From contig JAUQYA010000112.1 of assembly GCA_030837785.1 (NCBI GenBank), positions 1-64,000 of the forward strand: a stretch of DNA of 64,000 bases, in the 5' to 3' direction. Position numbers and translations under genes: made by a program. Source of the stretch: Albidovulum sp. Lineage in GTDB: Bacteria; Pseudomonadota; Alphaproteobacteria; Rhodobacterales; Rhodobacteraceae. How positions within the stretch are numbered: position 1 is the stretch's first letter; every line of letters begins with the position of its first letter. The notes below the pieces were generated by a model. It searched no databases and was not told where the DNA came from. It worked only from the letters and a program-made list of their open reading frames with translations. Below, piece by piece: positions 8,044 through 16,368 of the stretch.

Positions 8044-8613
8044 ATGACAGATCTGACGAACTCGGGTTTCACTCGGCGTGGGCTTCTTGCGGTCTTTGCG
8101 GCAACAGCCGTCGCCGCCGCGCCCACCTGTTCGAATGCCTTCGGACTTCTGCGCGGGGCGGGCGACGTCCGCCGCATCCGGATGTATTCGGGCCGCACCG
8201 GCGAGACCATGAACACCATCTACTGGATCGAGGGCGAATACATCCCCGAGGCGCTGAACGAGATCACCTATTTCATGCGTGACTGGCGCTCCGACAAGAC
8301 CAAGGACATCGACCCGCGCACGCTCGACATCGCCGCCGCCGCGCACCGGCTTCTGGACGTGAGCGAACCCTACATGCTTCTGTCGGGCTACCGCACGCCG
8401 CAGACCAATGCGATGCTCAGGTCCTCCTCGCGCGGGGTGGCCAAGAATTCGCTGCACATGCGCGGCCAGGCCGCCGACCTCAGGCTGCGGTCGCGCAGCG
8501 TGGGCCAGATGTATCGCGCCGCCGCGGCCTGCGAGGCGGGGGGCGTCGGCAAGTATTCGCGGTCGAACTTCGTCCACATGGACTGCGGCCCGATCCGTAC
8601 CTGGGGCGCCTGA
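8044..8613 (+). CDS. YcbK-like DUF882/M15-type peptidase, Tat-exported
   Basis: The 189-residue protein begins with a twin-arginine-like leader (FTRRGLLAVFAATAVAAAP) and has a DUF882/peptidase M15_2 domain. The zinc/peptidase signature is visible as SLHMRGQAADLRL and, near the end, NFVHMDCG, which supply the His, Asp and His ligands. Relatives are murein carboxypeptidase or endopeptidase-like, so the expected role is trimming peptidoglycan in the periplasm. It is divergent from the L,D-transpeptidase, which supports joint work on cell-wall crosslinks. The ATG at 8044 gives the Tat leader directly; a longer reading adds 67 implausible residues. Confidence 0.87.
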   Translation: MTDLTNSGFTRRGLLAVFAATAVAAAPTCSNAFGLLRGAGDVRRIRMYSGRTGETMNTIYWIEGEYIPEALNEITYFMRDWRSDKTKDIDPRTLDIAAAAHRLLDVSEPYMLLSGYRTPQTNAMLRSSSRGVAKNSLHMRGQAADLRLRSRSVGQMYRAAAACEAGGVGKYSRSNFVHMDCGPIRTWGA

Positions 8614-8644
8614 CGCGCCCCGGCTTTCCTGAAGGTTCCGCCAG

Positions 8645-8682
8645 AACGGCGCCCGGGTTCCCCGTGGCGCCGTTCGGCTTTC
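8645..8682 (+). terminator. Intrinsic terminator after the ycbK-like gene
   Basis: AACGGCGCC (8645-8653) pairs with GGCGCCGTT (8666-8674) across a 12-nt loop, followed by CGGCTTTC. It ends against the convergent modC gene. Confidence 0.6.
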
Positions 8683-9787
8683 ACGGCCCCGGCACGCCCG
8701 GTCGGCCGGTGCCGATATCGCCGGGCGCGACCGAGACCGACTTGATCACGGCATGGGCGGTCATCCCCGGTTCAAGCCCGAGCGCCAGCGCCGAGCGGCG
8801 GGTGATCCGCGCCAGCACCCGCCCCGCAGCGGTATCGAGCGCGACGATGGCACCCGGCCCCTCGCCCGCGCGCACCTCGTGAACCGTCCCGGCAAGGATG
8901 TTGAGCGCCGACAACCCCTCAGGCCGCCGACGCGACAGGATCACGTCATGCGCCGCGATCCGCACCCGAAGTGTGGTCCCGACGGCCTGCGACAGGTGCG
9001 GCAGCAGGAGCGGCAGGCCACCGGCCCGGAGTTCGGTCAGACCGTCGGCATGATGGGCGGCGATCGTCGCCTCCAGCACCGCGCCGGCCTCCCGCGTGCC
9101 CGCCGGCAGGACCGAGGGGTCTCCCAGCACCTCGGCCACCGGGCCCTGCCCGACCACCCGGCCGGCCTCGAGCGCCACCACCGTCGTGGCCAGCCGCGCC
9201 ACTTCCGACACCGCGTGGGTGACGTAGAGGATCGGCACCGCGCCGTCGTCGCGCAAGCGCTCGAAATAGGGCAGGATCTCGGCCTTGCGGGCATCGTCGA
9301 GCGCGGCGAGCGGTTCGTCGGCAAGGATCAGCGCCGGCCGGGCCAGAAGCGCCCGGCCGATCGCGACACGCTGCTTCTCGCCCCCCGACAGCGCGCCGGG
9401 CCGGCGGTCGAGCAGGTGGCCGATGCCGAGAAGCTCCACCACCCGGCCGAATTCGTCGCGCCCGGCGTCGCGCGGCGCGAACCAGGCGCCGTAGCGCAGG
9501 TTCTGGCGCACCGTCAGATGCGGGAACAGCCGCCCCTCCTGGAAGATGCAGCCGAGCCGGCGGCGATGCGGCGGCACGGCGATGCCTCGCGCGGTGTCGA
9601 GAAGGCACCGGCCATCCACGGTGATCCGCCCCTCGTCGGGCCGAAAGAGCCCGGCAACCGCGTTGACGACCGTGGTCTTGCCGCAGCCCGACCGGCCGAA
9701 CAGCACGGTGATGCCGTCGGGGGCCTCGAACGCGGCATCGAGCGCGAAGCCCGGGAAGCTGTGGCGGATCCCGACCGAAAGCGTCAT
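8681..9787 (-). CDS. modC: Molybdate ABC transporter ATP-binding protein
   Basis: The 368-residue ATPase has Walker A GRSGCGKTT near residue 34, signature LSGGEKQR, Walker B LILADEP, and a C-terminal TOBE/Mop-type domain (about 290-360: TLRVRIAAHDVILSRRRPEG) that binds molybdate. It energises uptake through ModB. The start is the ATG overlapping the modB stop (ATGA at 9784-9787); an extension of the frame inside modB is spurious. It is third in modABC, and the TOBE domain separates it from generic ABC ATPases. Confidence 0.95.
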   Translation of the reverse strand: MTLSVGIRHSFPGFALDAAFEAPDGITVLFGRSGCGKTTVVNAVAGLFRPDEGRITVDGRCLLDTARGIAVPPHRRRLGCIFQEGRLFPHLTVRQNLRYGAWFAPRDAGRDEFGRVVELLGIGHLLDRRPGALSGGEKQRVAIGRALLARPALILADEPLAALDDARKAEILPYFERLRDDGAVPILYVTHAVSEVARLATTVVALEAGRVVGQGPVAEVLGDPSVLPAGTREAGAVLEATIAAHHADGLTELRAGGLPLLLPHLSQAVGTTLRVRIAAHDVILSRRRPEGLSALNILAGTVHEVRAGEGPGAIVALDTAAGRVLARITRRSALALGLEPGMTAHAVIKSVSVAPGDIGTGRPGVPGP

Positions 9788-10482
9788 GCGCCGGAGATCC
9801 GCCGGGCGACGCGCCGGCCCGTCCATTCCGACAGGAGAAGTGCTGCCATCGCCACGGCCAGCGCGACGAGGACGAGCCTGCCCGCCTGCGCCTCGCCGCC
9901 CGGCACCTGGAGGAAGCTGTAGATCGCCGTCGGCAGGGTCTGGGTCTGGCCGGGGATGTTCGACACGAAGGTGATGGTGGCGCCGAACTCTCCCATCGCC
10001 TTGGCGAAGGACAGGATCGCGCCGGCAAGGACGCCGGGCACGATCAGCGGCAGGGTCACGGTGAGGAAGACCCAGGGGCGCGAGGCGCCGAGCGTGCCCG
10101 CCGCCTGCTCCAGCTTCGGGTCCACCGCCTCGATCGCCAGCCGGATCGTCCGCACCATCAGCGGAAAGCCCATCACCGCCGCCGCGAGCGCCGCGCCGGT
10201 CCAGCGGAAGGCGAAGACGATGCCGAACCATTCGTCAAGGAACTGGCCGACATAGCCCTTCCGCCCGAAGGTCAGGAGAAGCAGGTAGCCCGTCACCACC
10301 GGCGGCAGGATCAGCGGCAGGTGCACCAGCCCGTTCAGCACCTGCTTTCCCCAGAACTCGCGCCGCGCCAGCACGAAGGCGGTGGCGACGCCGAGCGGAA
10401 GGCTCGTCACGACGGCAACCGTCGCGACGCGCAGGCTCAGCGTCACCGCGCGCCACTCCTCCGGGGTAAGCCAGTCGGTCAT
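9784..10482 (-). CDS. modB: Molybdate ABC transporter permease
   Basis: The 232-residue inner-membrane protein has five or six hydrophobic segments and a binding-protein-dependent transport EAA loop (EQAAGTLGASRPWVFLTVTL) near residue 150. Its length fits ModB (about 225-230). It lies between modA (24-nt gap) and modC (4-nt overlap), so identity is secure from context plus similarity. Confidence 0.95.
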   Translation of the reverse strand: MTDWLTPEEWRAVTLSLRVATVAVVTSLPLGVATAFVLARREFWGKQVLNGLVHLPLILPPVVTGYLLLLTFGRKGYVGQFLDEWFGIVFAFRWTGAALAAAVMGFPLMVRTIRLAIEAVDPKLEQAAGTLGASRPWVFLTVTLPLIVPGVLAGAILSFAKAMGEFGATITFVSNIPGQTQTLPTAIYSFLQVPGGEAQAGRLVLVALAVAMAALLLSEWTGRRVARRISGA

Positions 10483-10505
10483 CCAGCCTCGCGTCGGGGC
10501 CCCGT

Positions 10506-11291
10506 TCAGTTGAGAACGGCAAAGCCCTCGGCGGCGAACTTGGCATCGCCGGCGTCGGAAGACAACGCCTCGATGAAGGCGCGGTCGGCCTCGTCCGCCG
10601 CGGTCTTCAGCAGCGCGCCCGGATAGACGATGGCAGGATGGCTGTCCTCGGGGAAGGTGCCGACGACGGTCACGTTGTCGTCCGCGACCGCATCGGTGGC
10701 GTAGACGATGCCATAGGGCGCCTCGCCGGTCGAGACGAGGGCGAGGGCCGCGCGCACGTTGTCGGTCTGCGCGACCGAGGGCTCCACCGCCGACCAGACG
10801 CCGAGGCTTTCCAGCGCCGCCTTGCCGTATTGCCCGGCCGGCACCGAATCCACCAGCGCCATCGCCAGCTTGCCGTCACCCAGAAGCCCCTTCAGGTCGA
10901 AGTCCTGGCCGATCTCGACGGCCGGAGCCTCCTTGCCGTGGGCGACCAGCACCAGCGTGTTGCCGAAGAAGTCCCTGCGCGTGCCGTCGGCGACCAGCCC
11001 GGCCTTCTCGACCTCGTCCATCCAGTTGGTCGCGGCCGAGATGAAGATGTCGGCCGGTGCGCCTTCGATGATCTGCTTGGCCAGCGCGTTCGATCCGGCG
11101 TAGCTGATCGTGACGGTGTTTCCGGTCGCGGCCTGGAAGTCGGCGGCAACGGCGTCGAGCGCGTTCTTCATCGAGGCGGCGGCGAAGACCACGACCTCTT
11201 CGGCGGCGGCCGGTGCGGCGCCTGCCCCCGCGAGCGCGAATGCCAATCCTGCCGCGGCCGTCACCGCCCGAAAGGAAGAACGCATCACCAT
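10506..11291 (-). CDS. modA: Molybdate-binding periplasmic protein
   Basis: The 261-residue protein has a Sec signal (MVMRSSFRAV... ending PAAAEEVVV). The ModA fold follows, with FAAASMKNALD, ISYAGSNALAKQI, GAPADIFISA and NTLVLVA, the conserved oxyanion-binding segments. I start at the ATG at 11291, which has AGAGGG seven nt upstream; the open frame to 11327 would run across the operator palindrome. It captures molybdate or tungstate for ModBC. Confidence 0.95.
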   Translation of the reverse strand: MVMRSSFRAVTAAAGLAFALAGAGAAPAAAEEVVVFAAASMKNALDAVAADFQAATGNTVTISYAGSNALAKQIIEGAPADIFISAATNWMDEVEKAGLVADGTRRDFFGNTLVLVAHGKEAPAVEIGQDFDLKGLLGDGKLAMALVDSVPAGQYGKAALESLGVWSAVEPSVAQTDNVRAALALVSTGEAPYGIVYATDAVADDNVTVVGTFPEDSHPAIVYPGALLKTAADEADRAFIEALSSDAGDAKFAAEGFAVLN

Positions 11292-11308
11292 GTCGCAACC
11301 CTCTGCCT

Positions 11309-11330
11309 GATATGTTTCGGGGAACATATC
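11309..11330. promoter_or_regulatory. Mo-box-like operator upstream of modA
   Basis: GATATGTT (11309-11316), a 6-nt spacer, then AACATATC (11323-11330) form a perfect 8-bp inverted repeat. It lies 18 nt upstream of the modA start and 27 nt past the regulator gene. ModE-type regulators bind palindromes of this shape (half-sites rich in TATA/TATG around 6 nt) to repress mod genes when molybdate is plentiful. Confidence 0.75.
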
Positions 11331-11356
11331 GCAGAGCGGCCGAGGGCGTTCAAGCG

Positions 11357-11740
11357 TTATTTCTCGCCGGGAATATCCCTCAGCATCGATCGAAGTGCCG
11401 CCAGCCGCGCCGCACCCGCCTCGGCGGCAATCTCCTCGAGCTTGCGGTAGTGGGCGAGCACCGCCTCGCCGGTGTCGGTCAGCCGCGCGCCCCCGCCCCT
11501 CGCCCCGCCGCGCGTCGACTCGACGAGCGGCTCGCGAAAGGCCGCGTTCATCTCCTCGACCAGCGACCAGGCGCGCTTGTAGCTCATGTCCATCGCCCGC
11601 CCCGCGGCGGCGATCGACCCGCTGGCGCGGATGCCCTCGAGCAGATCCGCCCTCCCCGGCCCCAGCATCGCCTCCCCGAAGAGGATCCGTATCCTGAGGC
11701 GCGGCGGCGCATCCGGCATGGGCTTGGTCACGTCATTCAT
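11357..11740 (-). CDS. ModE-type winged-helix regulator lacking molybdate-binding domains
   Basis: The 127-residue protein matches the N-terminal DNA-binding half of ModE: RIRILFGEAMLGPGRADLLE, the helix-turn-helix GSIAAAGRAMDMSYKRAWSL, and the wing ESTRGGARGGGARLT. Full ModE is about 260 residues with two C-terminal Mop domains; none is present, so molybdate sensing must come from elsewhere or be absent. The start is the ATG at 11740; no strong Shine-Dalgarno is seen and a TTG at 11776 is possible. It precedes modABC in the same direction, with the palindrome in the gap. Confidence 0.85.
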   Translation of the reverse strand: MNDVTKPMPDAPPRLRIRILFGEAMLGPGRADLLEGIRASGSIAAAGRAMDMSYKRAWSLVEEMNAAFREPLVESTRGGARGGGARLTDTGEAVLAHYRKLEEIAAEAGAARLAALRSMLRDIPGEK

Positions 11741-11819
11741 GCCAAGACTATGCGGGCCGGGGCTTTCCGCTTGCAAGCCCTATCGCGCCTGGCGCCGCCG
11801 GTCCGCGCCCGCCGCCCGG

Positions 11820-13385
11820 TCAGGCGAAACGCAGGTCGATCAGCGACGGGCCGTCGAGCGCCAGCCCCCGCGCCAGCGCCGGCCGAAGCGCCTCGACCGT
11901 GGCGGCGGCCTCGGCCGTCACGCCGAAGCCCCGGGCCAGCGCGACCCAGTCGAGCGCCGGGCGGTCGAGACTCATCATGTCGCGCGCGGTCGGCCCCGGC
12001 TGGGCGCCGACCTTGGCGTATTCGCCCAGCAGGATCGCATAGGCGCGGTTGTTGAGAAGCAGCGTCGTGACCGGCAGGTTCTCGCGCGCCTGGGTCCAGA
12101 GCGCCTGGAGCGTGTAGGCCGCCGAGCCGTCGGCCTGTAGCGTCACCACCCGCCGGTCGGGCCGCCCCATCGCCCGGGCGCCGACGGCGGCGCCGGTCGC
12201 CAGCGGGATGCCGCCGCCGATCGCGCCGCCGGTCACCGTCAGCCAGTCCACCGGCGCGGCATGGGGCATGACGGAAGCGAAGCCGCCACCGAGGGTCAGC
12301 GCCTCGTTCACGACGATGGCGTCCTCCGGCAGAAGGCGCGCAACGGTGGCGGCGAGGCTTTCCGGCGTGATCGGGCCGGACACCTCCGGAATGCCTCCCG
12401 GGGCGGAGGGAATCGCGGCCGGCGCGGCGCCGAGGTCGGCTGCCAGCGCCCCGAGCGCCGCCGCCGCGTCCTGGTCGGGGCGCGACAGCGTGATCACCTC
12501 GGCATCGGGCCGGTGCATCAGGCTCGGCCGGCCGGGATAGCGGAAGAACCCGACCGGCGGCGGGCAGTTGACGAGGATCACGACATCGTAGGGCGCAAGC
12601 TGGCCGAGCGCGTCGTCGACCGGATAGGCGACCGTGGGCAGGTCGAGCCGCCCGCGCCCGCGCGGGATCGCCGCGATCATCGGGCTGCCCGTCAGCGTGG
12701 CGCCGGTGGCGCGGGCAAGCCCGGCGAGCAGCGGATGCAGGTCCGCCACCACCGCCGGGGTGCCAAGGAGGATCAGCGCCCGGCGCCCCGAGCGCAGCGC
12801 ACGGGAGGCGCGGGCGACCGCGCCGGGATCGGGCGGCAGCGGCGCCGTGGGCGCGACCGGAGAGGCGGCCATGCCGCCCGCCCCCCAGGAGACATCGGCC
12901 GGCAGCACGAGGCTCGCCACCCTTCCGTAGGCCGATCCGGCGGCCGCGAGCCCCCGCGCCGCATCGGCGCCGATGCGCGCAGGCTCCGTGCCGAAGGCAT
13001 GCCAGTCCGAGGTCGCGCCCACCAGCGCGCCCACATCGGCGGTCAGCGGGCTGTCATGGGCGACATGGGGCACCGCATGGTCGCCGACGATGTTGAGGAT
13101 GCCGCTGCCGGCGCGGCGGGCGTTGTGCAGGTTGGCGATGCCGTTGGCATAGCCCGGCCCGCAATGCAGAAGCGTCGCGGCCGGCCGGCGGGTCACCCGG
13201 AAATAGCCGTCGGCCATGCCGGTGACGGCGTTTTCCTGCAAGCCCAGCACGCAGCGGATGCCGGGGATGCGGTCGAGCGCCGCGACGAAGTGCATCTCGC
13301 TGGTGCCGGGGTTGGCAAAGCAGGTATCCACCCCCGCGCCGATCAGGGTGCGGACCAGCGCCTCGGCTCCGGTTTCCTCGGTCAT
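11820..13385 (-). CDS. Thiamine-diphosphate-dependent enzyme (acetolactate synthase/benzoylformate decarboxylase-like)
   Basis: The 521-residue protein has the three-domain ThDP layout. The N-terminal catalytic domain contains FANPGTSEMHF and the activating glutamate in GLQENAVTGMADGY. The central domain is about 190-330. The C-terminal cofactor domain carries LQADGSAAYTLQALWTQ...LLLNNRAY, the variant GDG-N26-NN motif. Substrate cannot be read from sequence; 2-oxo-acid decarboxylase or carboligase are the likely activities. The start is the ATG at 13385, with GAGGA just upstream. It is last in a leftward run and lies 34 nt after an ADP-forming acyl-CoA ligase, suggesting they act on the same carbon skeleton. 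Confidence 0.85.
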   Translation of the reverse strand: MTEETGAEALVRTLIGAGVDTCFANPGTSEMHFVAALDRIPGIRCVLGLQENAVTGMADGYFRVTRRPAATLLHCGPGYANGIANLHNARRAGSGILNIVGDHAVPHVAHDSPLTADVGALVGATSDWHAFGTEPARIGADAARGLAAAGSAYGRVASLVLPADVSWGAGGMAASPVAPTAPLPPDPGAVARASRALRSGRRALILLGTPAVVADLHPLLAGLARATGATLTGSPMIAAIPRGRGRLDLPTVAYPVDDALGQLAPYDVVILVNCPPPVGFFRYPGRPSLMHRPDAEVITLSRPDQDAAAALGALAADLGAAPAAIPSAPGGIPEVSGPITPESLAATVARLLPEDAIVVNEALTLGGGFASVMPHAAPVDWLTVTGGAIGGGIPLATGAAVGARAMGRPDRRVVTLQADGSAAYTLQALWTQARENLPVTTLLLNNRAYAILLGEYAKVGAQPGPTARDMMSLDRPALDWVALARGFGVTAEAAATVEALRPALARGLALDGPSLIDLRFA

Positions 13386-13419
13386 GGTTCCTCGCATCCT
13401 TTGCGGGCCTGCCCGTGCC

Positions 13420-15567
13420 TCACTCCGGCCCGGCGCTTTCGACGATCAGCGCATCCACGGCAATCGCCCCGGTCGCGTTCACCATCAGCGGGTTGACGTC
13501 CAGTTCGCCGAGCCGGTCGCGGTTCGCCGCGGCATAGTCCGCGATCGCCATGACCGCGTCCACGACCTTGTCGAGCGGCGCCCGCGGCCGGCCGCGGAAC
13601 CCGTCGAGTAGCGGGAAGGTCCTCAGCCCCCTGAGCGCGGCCTCCACCTCGCCGCGGCTGACCGGCAGCAGCAGCGTCCGGGCATCCTTCATCAGCTCGA
13701 CGAAGACGCCGCCCGCCCCGATCACCAGCGCCAGGCCGAACAGCGGATCGCGCTTCACCCCGACGATCAGCTCCGCCAGGGGCGGCGGCTGCATCGGCTC
13801 CATCAGGAAGGTCTCGAGCACCAGCCCCGGCCGGTGCCGCGCCACGCCCGCCACCATGCGCTCGGCCGCGGCCATCGCCTCGGCGCGGGTCGTCAGGCCA
13901 AGCGCCACGCCGCCGACCTCGGTCTTGTGCGGCAGCTCGTCATGCAGCGCCTTCAGCACCATCGGCGCGGCGAAGGTCGCCGGCAGCGCCCGGATCGCTC
14001 CCAAGGTCAGCACCCGGCCCTCGGGCACGGCAAGCCCGTGGGCGGCAAGGCGGCGCTTGGCTTCGGCCTCGTTCACCGTGCGGGGCGTGCCGGTGAGCGG
14101 CTCCACCGCGTGCGGAATCAGGCCGGCCGGCACCGCCCCGCCATCGGCCTTGAGCCGTGCGCAATGCGCGGCCCATTTCGCGATCACCTGGGCCGCGTCG
14201 TCCAGGCCCTGAAGCGGCACGATGCCGGCCGCGATCATCGCCCGGGCGGCCTCGGCGGTGATGCCGCCGGTGTTGACCGAGGCGTGGAACACCGGCTTGC
14301 CGCTGGCCCTGCCCGCCGCCGCCAGCGCCCGGTCCATCGCCTCCTGCGCCGCGGTGTCGCGGTAGGGCGAGTCCGACGGCGGGTATTCGATCACCAGCAT
14401 CCCGGCATCGACGGCGCCGGTCAGCATCGCCGTGAACATCGGCGTAAGGAGCTTCTCGTTGCCCCAGTAGCCGGCAGTGAAGTCGAGCGGGTTGGAGACA
14501 TGGCCGTAGGAGGGCAGCATCGGCCGGATCACATCGACCACGGCCTTGTCCGGCTGCGGCAGCGCGAGCCCGGCGAAAGAGCAATAGTCCGCCGCCAGGC
14601 CGTTGTCGCCGCCCGAGGAGGAAAAGACCGCGATCCGCGGGCCCGCCACCGGCCCGGCCAGCGAGGCGAGTTTCATCATTTCCAGAAACTGCGGAACGGT
14701 GTCGGTGGCGATCACCCCGAGCCGGTCGAACAGCGCGTCGTAGGATTCGTTCTGCCCGGCGAGCGAGCTGGTATGACTGGCCGCCATCGCCGCGCCGAGG
14801 TCCGACCGGCCGCAGCGGCAGGCGATCACCGGCACGCCCCTCAGGCGCGCGCGCAGGCAGGCATGGGCAAACGCCGGCACGTCGCGGATGCCTTCCATGA
14901 AGAGCCCGATGCAGGTGACGTTCGGGTCATCGACGAGAAAGTCGATGTAGTCCTCGAAGCCCAGCACCGCCTGGTTGCCGGCGCTGACGAGGTAAGAGAA
15001 CGGCACCGAGCGGTCGTTCGAGACGAAGTGGCTGGTGACGTTGCCGCTTTGCGAGATCACCGCGGCCCCGCGTGTCCCCTCCAGCCGCCGGTAGGGGGCG
15101 GGCCAGATGCTGCCGTGGCTGACGTGGTTGACAAGCCCGTAGCAGTTCGGCCCGACCACCGCCATGTCGCCCGAGGCGGCGATGAAGGCGCGGTTGCGTT
15201 CGGCCCCCGCCGCGCCGATCTCGGAAAACCCCGAAGCATAGCAGACCGCGCCGCCCGCCCCCATCTCGCGCAATTCGTCCAGCGCGGCGATGGTCGCGTC
15301 GGCATTGACGGCAAGGAACACCGCATCGGGCGGCTCCGGCAGGTCGGCGATCCGGCGCACGCAAGCGTAGCCCGCGATCTCGTCGCGGCGGGGATGGACC
15401 ACGTCGACCGCGCCGGCAAAGGGTTGCTGGCGCAGCGTGGCCAGCGTCCGTTCCGCCTGCCCGCCGCCGATGAAGGCCATGCGGCGGGGGGCGAGAAGGC
15501 GCCCGAGGTTGCGGCGCAGCGCCGGTCTCAGGCGCGGCTGGGAAAGATCGGTCGGGAGCGTGGGCAT
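13420..15567 (-). CDS. ADP-forming acyl-CoA synthetase (NDP-forming acetate-CoA ligase family)
   Basis: The 715-residue fused protein has a CoA-binding Rossmann domain (about 25-130, MAFIGGGQAERT), succinyl-CoA-synthetase-like domains with a phosphohistidine candidate in MAASHTSSLAGQ (near residue 262), and a C-terminal ATP-grasp domain (from about 490, PMVLKALHDELPHKTEVGGV). The alpha-beta fusion is typical of bacterial enzymes of this family, which make acyl-CoA (or run in reverse to yield ATP) with ADP and phosphate. A GAGG lies 6 nt before the ATG. It probably activates the substrate imported by the ABC system of the same cluster. Confidence 0.88.
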   Translation of the reverse strand: MPTLPTDLSQPRLRPALRRNLGRLLAPRRMAFIGGGQAERTLATLRQQPFAGAVDVVHPRRDEIAGYACVRRIADLPEPPDAVFLAVNADATIAALDELREMGAGGAVCYASGFSEIGAAGAERNRAFIAASGDMAVVGPNCYGLVNHVSHGSIWPAPYRRLEGTRGAAVISQSGNVTSHFVSNDRSVPFSYLVSAGNQAVLGFEDYIDFLVDDPNVTCIGLFMEGIRDVPAFAHACLRARLRGVPVIACRCGRSDLGAAMAASHTSSLAGQNESYDALFDRLGVIATDTVPQFLEMMKLASLAGPVAGPRIAVFSSSGGDNGLAADYCSFAGLALPQPDKAVVDVIRPMLPSYGHVSNPLDFTAGYWGNEKLLTPMFTAMLTGAVDAGMLVIEYPPSDSPYRDTAAQEAMDRALAAAGRASGKPVFHASVNTGGITAEAARAMIAAGIVPLQGLDDAAQVIAKWAAHCARLKADGGAVPAGLIPHAVEPLTGTPRTVNEAEAKRRLAAHGLAVPEGRVLTLGAIRALPATFAAPMVLKALHDELPHKTEVGGVALGLTTRAEAMAAAERMVAGVARHRPGLVLETFLMEPMQPPPLAELIVGVKRDPLFGLALVIGAGGVFVELMKDARTLLLPVSRGEVEAALRGLRTFPLLDGFRGRPRAPLDKVVDAVMAIADYAAANRDRLGELDVNPLMVNATGAIAVDALIVESAGPE

Positions 15568-15655
15568 CTGGGCCTCTTGGGTTCCTGCGGATGGCGGCCG
15601 CGCCCGGATGGGCGCCCGGGTGCGATCCCCGGGACCGTCCCGGGGCGATCCGGGA

Positions 15656-16333
15656 TCAGTCGATGACGTGGGGAAGCGGTGCGGCGGTCTCGAAATGCGT
15701 CAGGTCGATGTCCGGGGTCAGGGGGTATTTCGCCGGGTCCTCGCCGAACTGGTCGCAGAGCCACTTGCGCAGGATCATCCGGCAGTCTTCCTGCGAATAG
15801 CTTTCCTCCATCACCCAGCCGAGCCAGAGCCCGTCGATGAGTTGGGTCAGCGTGATCGCCGCCAGCCGCGTGTCCATCACCAGCCCGCGTTCGCGCGCGG
15901 CGGCCGAGATGCGGTGCTGGATATTGGTGCGGTAGCGGCCCCAGAGATCGCGGTGCATCCGCAAGACCTCGGGCAGCATCCAGGCGGCGCTGAAGTAGTG
16001 GACCATCATGCGCTCGAACCCGGTGTCGCGCAGGAAGGGCACGCTGGCCGAATGGAGGAGCTTGCCGAAATGCCCGCCGCTGCGGGTCGACCAGACGACA
16101 TGGCGGAAGAAGTCGTCGACGTTCTGGAGGTAGTATTTGTGCGCGACGATCAGCAGATCGTCCTTGTTGGCGAAGTAGTGGCTGATCAGTCCCCGCGACA
16201 GGCCGCTTTCCTCGCTGATCGTGTTGATGGTCGAGTTGATGTAGCCGTGCTTGCGCAGCGACTTCAGGGTCGCGACGATCAGTTCGGACCGGCGGGCCTC
16301 GCTCGTCTCCCGCATTTTCGTGGCGCGCTTCAT
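15656..16333 (-). CDS. TetR/AcrR family regulator, BetI-like C-terminus
   Basis: The 225-residue protein has an N-terminal helix-turn-helix (INTISEESGLSRGLISHYFANKDDLL, residues 38-63) and a helical ligand-binding domain resembling the BetI-type C-terminal family. The start at 16333 has AAAGGA six nt upstream; the open frame further up overlaps the acyl-CoA dehydrogenase and is rejected. Its position inside the acyl-CoA cluster makes it the likely local repressor responding to a substrate or acyl-CoA. A candidate operator pair lies at 24417-24475 upstream of the first gene of the leftward run. Confidence 0.9.
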   Translation of the reverse strand: MKRATKMRETSEARRSELIVATLKSLRKHGYINSTINTISEESGLSRGLISHYFANKDDLLIVAHKYYLQNVDDFFRHVVWSTRSGGHFGKLLHSASVPFLRDTGFERMMVHYFSAAWMLPEVLRMHRDLWGRYRTNIQHRISAAARERGLVMDTRLAAITLTQLIDGLWLGWVMEESYSQEDCRMILRKWLCDQFGEDPAKYPLTPDIDLTHFETAAPLPHVID

Positions 16334-16368
16334 GCCGTTCCTTTCCCCCGCCGCGGTCCGGTCCCGGC

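Noticed and set aside
4649..8047. Very long rightward open frame (over 1,100 codons) opposite lpxD, the transpeptidase and the ACP
   Set aside because: It is antisense to well-supported genes, rich in His/Arg/Pro, has no domain and no ribosome site; such frames are a by-product of high GC codon bias.
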